A stretch of 38,183 nt of DNA. Origin: Bacteroidales bacterium UBA6229 (GTDB lineage: Bacteria > Bacteroidota > Bacteroidia > Bacteroidales > F082). The position numbers and the translations under genes were made by a program. The notes beneath the pieces are model-generated. The model ran no database searches and had not been told where the DNA came from. It saw only the letters and a list, made by a program, of their open reading frames with translations. The stretch lies in the NCBI GenBank assembly GCA_002440975.1, contig DJWN01000014.1, forward strand, positions 1 through 38,183. The letters run 5' to 3'. How positions within the stretch are numbered: the stretch's first letter is position 1; every line of letters starts with the position of its first letter. This document shows positions 15,622-23,831 of the stretch, one piece after another.

Positions 15622-16272
15622 ATGGAAGAACAAAAAGAAGTATTTCAAATGCCACGTATCGGCGATCAGGCTCCTGATTTTAAAGCCATGACAACAACCG
15701 GAATGATGCAGTTTTCGGAACATATCAAAGGAAGCTGGACTATTCTTTTCTCACACCCTGCCGATTTTACACCGGTTTGTACAACCGAAATGTCGGGGTT
15801 TGCAATCTTGGAAGACGAGTTCAAAAAAATGAACACCAAGCTCGTTGGTTTGAGTATCGACAGTATTCATTCGCATGTAGCCTGGGTAAACAATGTAAAA
15901 GAGAAAACAGGCGTTTTCATGAGATTTCCTCTCATTGCCGACATTGACATGAAGGTGTCAAAACTATATGGCATGTTACAACCAGGCGAAAGCGAAACAG
16001 CAGCCGTTCGTGCCGTATTTTTCATTGATCCTAACGGTAAAATCCGTCTGATCATGTACTACCCGCTCAATGTTGGCCGCAATATGGACGAAATCATCCG
16101 TGCTTTGCAGGCATTGCAAACGGCTGACGAGCACAAAGTATCCCTTCCACTCAACTGGAAACCAGGCGAAAAAGCGATCGTTCCTCCACCAAAAACAATC
16201 GATGAGCTGGAAGAACGTCTCAAATCAAACTACGAAATGGTTGACTTTTACCTTGCTAAAAGGAGCCTCTAA
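15622..16272 (+). CDS. 1-Cys peroxiredoxin (Prx6 type)
   Basis: A 216-aa thiol peroxidase that reduces hydrogen peroxide and organic peroxides in the cytoplasm. The peroxidatic site is HPADFTPVCTTEM with Cys53, and no second Cys occurs in the protein, so it needs an external thiol for recycling. The Prx6 arrangement is clear: LVGLSIDSIHSHVAWV, FPLIADIDMKVSKLYGML, the Arg in AAVRAVFFIDPNGKIR, and the long C-terminal arm (SLPLNWKPGEKAIVPPPKTI) absent from AhpC. The gene is divergent from oxyR, has a good promoter and ends in an intrinsic terminator, with dps next. This context marks it as a likely OxyR target. Confidence 0.92.
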   Translation: MEEQKEVFQMPRIGDQAPDFKAMTTTGMMQFSEHIKGSWTILFSHPADFTPVCTTEMSGFAILEDEFKKMNTKLVGLSIDSIHSHVAWVNNVKEKTGVFMRFPLIADIDMKVSKLYGMLQPGESETAAVRAVFFIDPNGKIRLIMYYPLNVGRNMDEIIRALQALQTADEHKVSLPLNWKPGEKAIVPPPKTIDELEERLKSNYEMVDFYLAKRSL

Positions 16273-16294
16273 AAAAATCAGCTTTTTTAAAATT

Positions 16295-16320
16295 CAGCCG
16301 GCTCCAAAGCCGGCTGTTTT
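16295..16320 (+). terminator. Intrinsic terminator after the peroxiredoxin gene
   Basis: A perfect 9-bp GC-rich stem CAGCCGGCT / AGCCGGCTG with a 4-nt CCAA loop, followed by TTTT. It lies 22 bp after the stop codon and separates the gene from dps, which therefore probably has its own promoter or depends on readthrough. Confidence 0.8.
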
Positions 16321-16386
16321 GTTGAACAATTTCGTATCTTTACTGTTTATTAATTAGGAGATTATAAACAAAAAAAAATTAAAACT

Positions 16387-16863
16387 ATGACTAAATTAAA
16401 TGCAATTGGATTAGATGTAGAAAAATCTAAAGACCTGGCAAATATGCTAAATGATCTGCTGGCTAACTTTTCGATTTATTATATGAACGTAAGAGGATTT
16501 CACTGGAATATTAAGGGTGAGAAATTCTTTGAGCTTCACCTGAAGTTTGAAGAAATCTATACTGATCTTCAGGAAAAGATTGATGAAATCGCCGAGCGTA
16601 TCCTTACCTTAGGTCAAACACCCGTACATGCTTATAGCGACTATAACGATCAATCACAGATCAAAGAAGTGAAAAATATAAGCAATGGCCGCGAAAGTGT
16701 TGAAAGCCTGCTGGAAGGTTTTCAGATTTTGATTGCCAAAGAACGTAAGATTCTTGATCTGGCCGGCGAACTCAATGATGAAGGTACTAACGCTCTGATG
16801 AGTGATTATATCCGCGAACAGGAAAAAACCGTTTGGATGCTTTCGTCCTACCTCAAAAAATAA
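16387..16863 (+). CDS. dps: Dps-type DNA-binding ferritin-like protein
   Basis: A 158-aa four-helix protein that assembles into a dodecamer, oxidises Fe(II) with peroxide and stores iron, protecting DNA. The ferroxidase residues are at the expected spacing: His39 (GFHWNIKG), His51 (LHLKFEEIY), Asp66 and Glu70 (KIDEIAERI). The N-terminus is short, so strong DNA binding by a Lys tail is uncertain. It is the second gene downstream of the oxyR divergent promoter, with an AT-rich leader carrying TTAGGAG 17 nt before the start codon and an intrinsic terminator after it. Likely peroxide-induced. Confidence 0.93.
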   Translation: MTKLNAIGLDVEKSKDLANMLNDLLANFSIYYMNVRGFHWNIKGEKFFELHLKFEEIYTDLQEKIDEIAERILTLGQTPVHAYSDYNDQSQIKEVKNISNGRESVESLLEGFQILIAKERKILDLAGELNDEGTNALMSDYIREQEKTVWMLSSYLKK

Positions 16864-16885
16864 TGCCTTGATAAGAGAATGTCTC

Positions 16886-16916
16886 AAAAGGTCGGTTAAC
16901 AAAACCGGCCTTTTTT
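16886..16916 (+). terminator. Intrinsic terminator after dps
   Basis: AAAAGGTCGGTT pairs with AACCGGCCTTTT (one T-G pair) around a 5-nt loop and runs into six T residues. It ends 24 bp before the start of the DUF255 gene, so that gene has almost no room for a separate promoter and may depend on readthrough. Confidence 0.8.
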
Positions 16917-16940
16917 CGTTTAGTTGAAAAAGCCACCGCT

Positions 16941-18956
16941 ATGACACAAAATTCTAATGCCCTGATCAACGAAACTAGTCCGTATCTGTTGCAACATGCC
17001 TACAATCCGGTGAATTGGTTGCCGTGGAATGACGAAAGCCTCGAAAAAGCCAAAAACGAAAACAAAATGATTTTGGTCAGCATAGGCTATTCTGCCTGCC
17101 ACTGGTGTCATGTAATGGAACACGAGTCATTTGAGGATGAACATGTTGCAAAACTAATGAACCAGCATTTTGTTTGTGTCAAGGTTGATCGGGAGGAGCA
17201 TCCCGATGTGGATCAGTTTTTTATGGAGGCGGTGCAATTACTCAGCGGCAGAGGTGGCTGGCCGCTTAACTGTTTTGCCTTGCCTGATGGTCGTCCGGTT
17301 TGGGGCGGAACATATTTTAGAAAAGAACAGTGGATCAGCGTATTGCAACAGTTGAAGGAGTTGTTTCAAAACCAAAAGGGCGATCTGGAAGAACAGGCTC
17401 GTCAACTTACCGAAGGCATTCGTCAAAATCAGTTTGCTGCCAAAATTGAGGTGAAAGACACAAATATGGCAGCAGCTTTCAAGAAAGCAGCAAATACATT
17501 AAAAAATCAATTGGATAATGAACAAGGTGGAACACGTGGTGCTCCAAAATTTCCGATGCCGGATTTGTTGATGCTCCAATTGGAGCTCTCGGCTCAGGTG
17601 AATGATCAAGCATTGGAAAATCATGCGCTTTTTACCCTCGAAAAGATGGCGCGTGGCGGCATTTATGATCAGATCAGTGGTGGTTTTGCCCGTTACTCGG
17701 TGGATGCACGCTGGCATGTGCCGCATTTTGAAAAGATGCTTTACGACAATGCGCAGTTGATTGGACTTTACACCGAAGCCTGGAGAAAAACCCAAAATCC
17801 ATATTTTAAGGAAATTGTGGAACAAACCATCGACTTCTGCCTGAGTGAATTGCATGGCCCGGAAGGTGGATTTTTGTCAGCACTGGATGCCGACAGCGAA
17901 AAAGTGGAAGGCAAGTTTTATGTATGGACCAGCGAAGAATTTGATATTGTTTTAGCTGAAGAGGCTCCACTTTTACGAAAATATTTTCAGATTGATCAGC
18001 AAGCATTGTGGGAAGACGGTAATAATGTGCTTGTTCGTCCGGAAAAAGATGAGGTGTTTGCTTCTCAAAACGGACTTGATCTGGAAGCCTGGATGCAAAA
18101 ACTGTCTGACAGCAGAAAAAAACTTTTTGACTTTCGCAAACAACGTATTCGTCCGGCAACGGACGACAAACGCTTGCTCTCGTGGAATGCCTTGATGATA
18201 AAAGCCCTGGCCAGAGCAGCTGTGGTTTTTGAGCGCAAAGATTGGTTACAAACTGCTATCAAAGCCAATGATTTCATTCAGCAAAATATGCGTACTGCCG
18301 AGGGTGGTTATTATCGCAGTTGGAAGGATGAAAAAGCAAAAATAGATGGATTTCTGGATGATTATGCCTTCCTGGCTCAGGCATTGTTGCAGCTTTATTA
18401 CGCTACGGCGGAAGTGCGTTTTGCTGCAGAAGCTGAAGCTATTTTGATCTTTGTATTTAAATCGTTTTATGATGAATCGCAGCAAAGTTTTGCCTACACC
18501 TCCTCAAAAAGTCGAAAGCTTGCTGTTATTACTTTCGAAAATCACGATAATGTGATCCCTTCGTCTAATGCAGCAATGGCGCAGCTTTTGATTAGTTTGG
18601 GTTTGATATTCGAAAAGCAGGATTACCTTTATTTAGCCGGGCAGATGCTCCATCAGCAACATGCTGCCATACAGCAATTTCCTACAGCTCACAGTCACTG
18701 GTTGCAGGCTTTGATGCGGCTTGAACAACAAACCATGATTGTAGTAAAAGGGACTGAAAGTTTGTCCTCATCGCTTATGCTGCAGCAAAAACTCTCATCA
18801 TCCATTCCGGTGCTTGCTTCATTGGAAAAAGGCATCCCGGTGGTTGATGACAAACCAGCCAAGGATCGTACAAGCTTTTATCTCTGCGACAAGCTCGGAT
18901 GCCGGCCGGCAATTGCTTCTGTCGATGAGTTATTGCATGAATTAAAGGATATTTAA
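16941..18956 (+). CDS. YyaL/DUF255 family thioredoxin-domain protein
   Basis: A 671-aa protein of the family including B. subtilis YyaL and human SPATA20. The N-terminal thioredoxin-like domain has the diagnostic start NETSPYLLQHAYNPVNWLPW (residues ~10-29) and the C-H-W-C motif (GYSACHWCHVMEHESFED, ~49-66). The remainder is an alpha/alpha-barrel like six-hairpin glycosidases: GGIYDQISGGFARYSVD, WHVPHFEKMLYDNAQL, FLSALDADSE and RPATDDKRLLSWNALMIKAL are all conserved. The biochemical role of the family is not settled. The gene follows dps and its terminator and converges on rodA with a 15-bp 3' overlap. Confidence 0.9.
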   Translation: MTQNSNALINETSPYLLQHAYNPVNWLPWNDESLEKAKNENKMILVSIGYSACHWCHVMEHESFEDEHVAKLMNQHFVCVKVDREEHPDVDQFFMEAVQLLSGRGGWPLNCFALPDGRPVWGGTYFRKEQWISVLQQLKELFQNQKGDLEEQARQLTEGIRQNQFAAKIEVKDTNMAAAFKKAANTLKNQLDNEQGGTRGAPKFPMPDLLMLQLELSAQVNDQALENHALFTLEKMARGGIYDQISGGFARYSVDARWHVPHFEKMLYDNAQLIGLYTEAWRKTQNPYFKEIVEQTIDFCLSELHGPEGGFLSALDADSEKVEGKFYVWTSEEFDIVLAEEAPLLRKYFQIDQQALWEDGNNVLVRPEKDEVFASQNGLDLEAWMQKLSDSRKKLFDFRKQRIRPATDDKRLLSWNALMIKALARAAVVFERKDWLQTAIKANDFIQQNMRTAEGGYYRSWKDEKAKIDGFLDDYAFLAQALLQLYYATAEVRFAAEAEAILIFVFKSFYDESQQSFAYTSSKSRKLAVITFENHDNVIPSSNAAMAQLLISLGLIFEKQDYLYLAGQMLHQQHAAIQQFPTAHSHWLQALMRLEQQTMIVVKGTESLSSSLMLQQKLSSSIPVLASLEKGIPVVDDKPAKDRTSFYLCDKLGCRPAIASVDELLHELKDI

Positions 18957-20198
18957 GCGATTGGCATCCTGTTTTAGAAACACAAAAAACATAATCGAAA
19001 AAGCCCAAAGGCTTGATCCACCATAACTTATAAACGGCAACGGGATACCGATCACAGGCACCAAACCAATCGTCATGCCGATATTGATGGCAAAATGAAA
19101 AAACAATACCGAAGCAATGCCATAGCCATAAATACGGCTGAATGCCGATCGTTGTCGCTCGGCAAGTATTATCAGGCGCGAAAGTAAGAGCAGATAGAGT
19201 AAAATTACCACTGTTGTACCAATAAATCCCCATTCTTCGCCCACGGTACAAAAGATAAAATCAGTGCTTTGCTCTGGCACAAAATTGTATTTGGTTTGCG
19301 TGCCCTGTAGAAATCCCTTACCCGTAAACCCACCTGATCCGATGGCAATTTTTGATTGATTTACGTTATAGCCAGCTCCCATCAGGTCTTTTTCCATCCC
19401 CAGCAATACATTGATACGCGTGCGCTGATGTGGTTCGAGAATGTTTTCGAAAGCGTAATCAACACTCAATACAAACGCGATACCTACCGCCAGCAAAGCC
19501 AGCATTTTTGAAATATTAGACCTGTTTCTTCTGATCATCAACAAACTAATTGCGAACAGCACTCCTAATCCACCGATCACATACCATTGGTTAATATAAA
19601 GTGTTATCACAAACAGGACAGCTGCAATTCCGCCAATTACCATCAAAGCTCCCGACATCCCTTCGCGGTACAAAACCAAAATAAACACCGTAAACACCAG
19701 TGCTGAACCTGTATCGTACTGGGCCAGAATTAGTAATGTTGGCAACCCAATGATAGCAAAAGCAGTGAGCCGGGTTTTCCAAAGGCTAAGATCACGATTG
19801 AGTTTGCCGAGATAACTGGCTAATGCAAGGGCTGTTGCAAATTTGGCAAACTCAGCCGGCTGAATGGCAAAGCCACCAATTTGAAACCAGGATTTTGATC
19901 CGGCAATGGTTGATCCAAAAAGTAAAACTCCAACAAGTAGCAACATCACAAGGATGTAAATGGGGTAGGCAAACGCATTGAAAAATTTGGCGTCAATCAG
20001 TAAAATCATTGCACCAAGAAACAGCGACAAAATAATCCAAAGCAGTTGTTTTCCATACCGTTGCGACATATCAAAAATACTGCTGTGATTTTCATCGTAC
20101 ACAGCCGAATAGATCATCACCCAGCCCAACAACATCAGGATGATGTAAATTGACAGGCTCAGCCAGTCGATCGAGCTTACGCGACTTTCTCTGATCAT
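18942..20198 (-). CDS. rodA: Rod-shape-determining peptidoglycan glycosyltransferase RodA
   Basis: A 418-aa SEDS-family membrane glycosyltransferase with about ten helices that polymerises lipid II during cell elongation. Family motifs are visible: the N-terminal WVMIYSAVYDENH, GSKSWFQIGGFAIQPAEFAK with the conserved Gln-Pro-Ser/Ala-Glu segment, the catalytic-loop Asp in LAQYDTGSA, GSGGFTGKGFLQGTQTKYNF and the C-terminal GLVPVIGIPLPFISYGGSS. Its ATG overlaps the mrdA stop by ATGA, so translation is coupled. RodA is preferred over FtsW because of the mrdA partner. The 3' end overlaps the converging DUF255 gene by 15 bp. Confidence 0.93.
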   Translation of the reverse strand: MIRESRVSSIDWLSLSIYIILMLLGWVMIYSAVYDENHSSIFDMSQRYGKQLLWIILSLFLGAMILLIDAKFFNAFAYPIYILVMLLLVGVLLFGSTIAGSKSWFQIGGFAIQPAEFAKFATALALASYLGKLNRDLSLWKTRLTAFAIIGLPTLLILAQYDTGSALVFTVFILVLYREGMSGALMVIGGIAAVLFVITLYINQWYVIGGLGVLFAISLLMIRRNRSNISKMLALLAVGIAFVLSVDYAFENILEPHQRTRINVLLGMEKDLMGAGYNVNQSKIAIGSGGFTGKGFLQGTQTKYNFVPEQSTDFIFCTVGEEWGFIGTTVVILLYLLLLSRLIILAERQRSAFSRIYGYGIASVLFFHFAINIGMTIGLVPVIGIPLPFISYGGSSLWAFSIMFFVFLKQDANRLNIL

Positions 20199-22012
20199 AA
20201 GGCTTTATTATGGCTGGTTTCAATCATTCTTTTTTCAAGTGCCGGGCGATTTGATTCTCCTTTGAGGTAACGCTCAATCATCAGCGTGGCAATTGGTGCA
20301 GCCCAGGCGGAGCCGTACCCGGCATTTTCCACCACAACTGCCAAAGCGATCTTTGGATTGTCATATGGTGCAAAAGCAATAAACATCGAATGGTCATCAC
20401 CATGCGGATTTTGCACTGTTCCCGTTTTCCCTCCGGCTAATATACCTTCGATCTTGTAATAGCGGGCTGTTCCGTGATCACCTTCAAAAACATCCAGCAT
20501 GGATTGTTTTACGATCTCGAAATGTTCAGACGAAACACCTGTTTCAATTTTCTGTATATAGGTTTCCGGCAGATTTGCATCACCAACGATCGATTTGAGC
20601 AAGTGTGGCTTATAATAAAATCCTTTATTACCGATAATAACCGCCAGATTGGCCAGTTGAAGCGGGGTGACTAAAATTTCGCCCTGCCCGATACTTAACG
20701 AGCGCACTGTGAGTGCATTCCAGCTGCCCCGATAAAGCTTGTCAAAATAGGCTCTTGATGGAATATTGCCCGTTAGCTCAAATGGAATATCGGTATTAAA
20801 AGCAACGCCCAGGCCAAACTTATGCATGGTTTCGAACCAGTAATCGTAAGCTTCTTTGTGATCTTTGAATTTTGAGCTGTAGAGTATGTTTCGGAAAGTA
20901 TTCCAAAAATATGGATTACAACTATTTTCCATGGCTTCGAGCAAGGCAAGCGGACTTTTGTGATCATGTGTGCATTTGATAGGTCTGCTTAACTTTCCCT
21001 GGCAGGTAAATTCGGTATGTTCGTTGATTGCGCCAATATTGAGCGCAGTTAGTGCGTTGATCATTTTGAAAGTTGATCCCGGCGGATAGCTGCCACTGAT
21101 CGCTCTGTTGATGAGTGGTTTGAGGCTGTCCTGTTGAAGTGCCTTATAGTTTTGCCCTCTGACCCTGCCAACCAAAAGATTGGGATCAAACGAAGGGCTG
21201 GTAATCAGCGACAGAATTTCGCCACTCGAGGGCTCAATGGCTACAATACTGCCGGTTCTGTTTTGCATCAATGCTTCGCCATATGCTTGTAAGTCGGCAT
21301 CCAGACCCAGCACCAGATCTTTTCCGGCTATTGGCATCGTATCATATCGCCCCTCTTGAAAACTGCCTTTTTCACGGTTATACACATCTACCATCACAAT
21401 TTTAAGGCCTTTGCTCCCGCGCAGCTCTTTTTCATAAAACCGCTCGATGCCTGATTTACCAAAATAATCGCCTGATTTATAATAAGGATCCTGATCAATA
21501 TTACGCTGGTTCACCTCGCCCACATCGCCCAACACATGTGCTGCAATGGGTTGAGGATAATGTCGTAAAGTTCTGGCCTGAAAATAAAATCCCGGGAAAT
21601 GATAGAGTTTTTCTGCGATATAGCCATAATCTTCTTTGCTAATCTGCTCCAAAAAAACAGAAGGACGATAACGTGAATAATTACGGGCTTTGCTTAAACG
21701 GGCATTGAAATCTGCTTTTTCGATGGCTAGTAATTGGCAAAACTTGTTGGTGTCAAAAGCTTTAACCTGTTGCGGAATAACAAGTAAATCAAAAGCCGCT
21801 TCATTATAAACAAGTAGTTTGCCTTGACGATCCAAAATTTTCCCGCGGGACGGATACTGGGTTATATAGCGTAATACATTGTTTTGGGAGGAGAGTTTAT
21901 AGGAATGATCAACAACCTGCAAAAAAAACAGCTTGATAATAAAAATCAAGGCTATCGTACTAAAAATAAACAATATAACAGCCTTGCGGCCCGATAGGTT
22001 TCTTTTGATCAT
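20195..22012 (-). CDS. mrdA: Penicillin-binding protein 2 (peptidoglycan transpeptidase)
   Basis: A 605-aa class B PBP. ATG 22012 (MIKRNLSGRKAV) is chosen over a TTG seven codons upstream. One membrane anchor lies at ~13-32. The dimerisation domain has PSRGKILDRQGKLLVYN and FGKSGIERFYEKELRG. The transpeptidase motifs are S-x-x-K at PPGSTFKM (Ser313), S-x-N at SCNP and KTG at GGKTGTVQNPHGDDHSM. With RodA it forms the elongasome synthase. mreBCD, usually upstream in Bacteroidota, is not next to it here; instead a YwqK-like gene precedes it after 121 bp. Confidence 0.94.
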   Translation of the reverse strand: MIKRNLSGRKAVILFIFSTIALIFIIKLFFLQVVDHSYKLSSQNNVLRYITQYPSRGKILDRQGKLLVYNEAAFDLLVIPQQVKAFDTNKFCQLLAIEKADFNARLSKARNYSRYRPSVFLEQISKEDYGYIAEKLYHFPGFYFQARTLRHYPQPIAAHVLGDVGEVNQRNIDQDPYYKSGDYFGKSGIERFYEKELRGSKGLKIVMVDVYNREKGSFQEGRYDTMPIAGKDLVLGLDADLQAYGEALMQNRTGSIVAIEPSSGEILSLITSPSFDPNLLVGRVRGQNYKALQQDSLKPLINRAISGSYPPGSTFKMINALTALNIGAINEHTEFTCQGKLSRPIKCTHDHKSPLALLEAMENSCNPYFWNTFRNILYSSKFKDHKEAYDYWFETMHKFGLGVAFNTDIPFELTGNIPSRAYFDKLYRGSWNALTVRSLSIGQGEILVTPLQLANLAVIIGNKGFYYKPHLLKSIVGDANLPETYIQKIETGVSSEHFEIVKQSMLDVFEGDHGTARYYKIEGILAGGKTGTVQNPHGDDHSMFIAFAPYDNPKIALAVVVENAGYGSAWAAPIATLMIERYLKGESNRPALEKRMIETSHNKAL

Positions 22013-22133
22013 AGTTGCAGCTTTCCACTGCAAAAATAAGCATTCCGCTGTGAGGCGAAATTTAAATATTCAGTGCCGTTGAAAAGTAAAATGTAATTTG
22101 AGTTAAAAAAAGCGGGAAATAACCTTCGATCAT

Positions 22134-22604
22134 TTAAAACACCTTTTCGTCAGTAAGTTTGCCGTTTTCGTCCCACATATACCAGGTACCTGATTTTTGG
22201 CCATTGTTGTAGGTCATTTCGTAGCGAAGCGTTCCATTGTCGTCCCAGATAAACCATTTGCCATGTTTTTGATCGTTTTGGTAATTGGCCTCGGCAGTTT
22301 TGATTTCTGATGCATTGTATTTGGTCCAGGTCCCATGTTTTTTGCCATTTCTCCAGGCTCTTTCTTCACGAATTTTTCCGTTTTCAAAGTACCAAACCGA
22401 CAAGCCGTCTTCAACACCCATCACAAAATTCCGTTCCGATTCCAGTTGCCCTGAAGCATAATAGGTGGAGTGTTTTCCCGTGAACACCTTACCATCTTTG
22501 TAATACACATCTTGTTTATTTTGCAGATTTTGGGCAAAGATTCCGCTTATCGAAATCAGAAAAACAGCCAGAAGGGTAATCCATTGGGGTTTTATCTTTT
22601 GCAT
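22134..22604 (-). CDS. Secreted MORN-like (YwqK-family) repeat protein
   Basis: A 156-aa protein starting at MQKIKPQWITLLAVFLISIS, a signal peptide ending near FAQ; an ATG seven codons upstream is less likely. It consists of about five MORN-type repeats of the form Y-x-x-G-x-x-x-x-E...N-G-x-x-H/S-G-x-W (GQLESERNFVMGVEDGLSVW, NGKIREERAWRNGKKHGTW, NDQKHGKWFIW, NGQKSGTWYMW). Databases often label the family YwqK-like antitoxin, but there is no toxin partner here and the protein is exported, so that label should not be read as function. Its role is unknown. Confidence 0.7.
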   Translation of the reverse strand: MQKIKPQWITLLAVFLISISGIFAQNLQNKQDVYYKDGKVFTGKHSTYYASGQLESERNFVMGVEDGLSVWYFENGKIREERAWRNGKKHGTWTKYNASEIKTAEANYQNDQKHGKWFIWDDNGTLRYEMTYNNGQKSGTWYMWDENGKLTDEKVF

Positions 22605-22720
22605 AGCTTTAGTTTTCTCGATCATTTTCTGTTTATCACAACCAAAGTTACTATATTTTTGGCCTTTAGCATTTTATGAAGGTTAAGTTAAACTCATTCC
22701 AAATAAAGTGAAGATGAGCA

Positions 22721-22758
22721 AAATAAAAAAGACAAACCGATTTCAACAGTTTGTCTTT
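22721..22758 (-). terminator. Intrinsic terminator after the CarboxypepD_reg-like gene
   Basis: On the minus strand AAAGACAAAC pairs perfectly with GTTTGTCTTT around an 11-nt loop, and the stem runs into TTTTATTTTG. It lies 24 bp after the stop of the gene at 22782. Confidence 0.75.
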
Positions 22759-22781
22759 GAAATATGAACACTTTTTAGGAT

Positions 22782-23144
22782 TTAATTTCCTTCAGGATTC
22801 AGCTTGATTTCAACGCTGCTGGCGTGTGTATCAAGACTAAGTTTTGAAATCAGGGCTTCTTTGTAAGAGATGTAATTCACTTTAACGGTGTATTCGCCCT
22901 GTTGCATATTTTCGATGGTGAAATGGCCTTCCAAGTCAGTGTAGGCTTTGGTGTCAGTATTTTCAATTTCAACCACTGCACCAGCCAATGCTTCACCGGT
23001 TTCTGAATCCAGCACGGTGCCAGTCATCATTACAACAGCTGCGGGTGTTTCTTTGGCTACAGTTGCACCATCATTACTGTTGGAAGCCACTAATGTGATA
23101 CTTCCTAAGGCAAGAACCACTACAAGAATCAGATATTTTTTCAT
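22782..23144 (-). CDS. Small secreted protein with CarboxypepD_reg-like (Ig-type) domain
   Basis: A 120-aa protein from MKKYLILVVVLALGSITLVA (signal peptide); an ATG three codons upstream is also possible. Residues ~40-115 form one carboxypeptidase-regulatory-like fold: MTGTVLDSETGEALAGAVVE, then AYTDLEGHFTIENMQQGEYT and VNYISYKEAL. This domain usually sits at the N-terminus of SusC/TonB-dependent transporters, but here it stands alone as a small exported protein. Function unknown. The transcript ends at a clear terminator. The ~100 bp upstream and ~130 bp to the next gene hold no other open frame. Confidence 0.75.
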   Translation of the reverse strand: MKKYLILVVVLALGSITLVASNSNDGATVAKETPAAVVMMTGTVLDSETGEALAGAVVEIENTDTKAYTDLEGHFTIENMQQGEYTVKVNYISYKEALISKLSLDTHASSVEIKLNPEGN

Positions 23145-23272
23145 GATATTCATTTGCTTTTTAATGTGCAGCAAAGATAGTATCAGACTGTGGCTGACTG
23201 TGTTAATTTAAGATTAACTTTGATTTAGCAATGGGTTAACTTAATGTTAAGCCGTCAGTTCGCAAGCAGTTT

Positions 23273-23782
23273 TTAAAAATCTAAAATGATCGGTGGTGTG
23301 CTAACAACATTACTTTTGTTGAGTGCACGATCGATCAACTGCACTTCAAACTTGATGGTATCGTAATCAGAAAGCGGATTATTGATAAATACTTCATCCT
23401 CGATAACCCCTTTAATAGCTTCTGTTTGATTTTTTGGAATAAGCGGAGGGATGCGTGCATTAAAGGTGGAAGAATCAGGATTCACTTCAACAAACTCTCC
23501 CTGCTGCTGCTCAAAATAGCGGATGATGAAGTTATAGTAATATTCGCCTGATTTTTGATACGGAAACATGGTATCACCCTGATCCAAACCAATATCTCCG
23601 TCCCCATCGGTGTAGCCTATTCTTAGCAGACCTGTGTTTATCTCTCCGGTTTGGCTGTCCTGCAAAAACACAAAACCCTCAAAAGTAATAACCGGTTCAA
23701 GGGGATACTTTTCTTCTTTTCGGCAACCAATGATCAGAACCAATCCCAAGATGATAAACGGAATAAAACGTAATTTTGTCAT
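23273..23782 (-). CDS. Bacteroidota lipoprotein of unknown function
   Basis: A 169-aa lipoprotein: MTKLRFIPFIILGLVLIIGC gives a signal with the lipobox I-I-G-C, then RKEEKYPLEPVITF. The mature domain contains RIGYTDGDGDIGLDQGDT, an Asp/Gly-rich loop that may bind calcium, and ends LNKSNVVSTPPIILDF. This layout is common in Bacteroidota exported proteins, but no function is known to me. It is divergent from the acyltransferase gene at 23832, with 49 bp between. Confidence 0.75.
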   Translation of the reverse strand: MTKLRFIPFIILGLVLIIGCRKEEKYPLEPVITFEGFVFLQDSQTGEINTGLLRIGYTDGDGDIGLDQGDTMFPYQKSGEYYYNFIIRYFEQQQGEFVEVNPDSSTFNARIPPLIPKNQTEAIKGVIEDEVFINNPLSDYDTIKFEVQLIDRALNKSNVVSTPPIILDF

Positions 23783-23831
23783 GTTTTTTTCGCTTGATAG
23801 GCGGGATAAAAATACAACAATCTTGCCGTTT

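Noticed and set aside
23634..23831. 66-codon upstream extension of the LuxE-like gene
   Set aside because: It overlaps the divergent lipoprotein gene and contains no conserved residues; ATG 23832 starts the recognisable domain.
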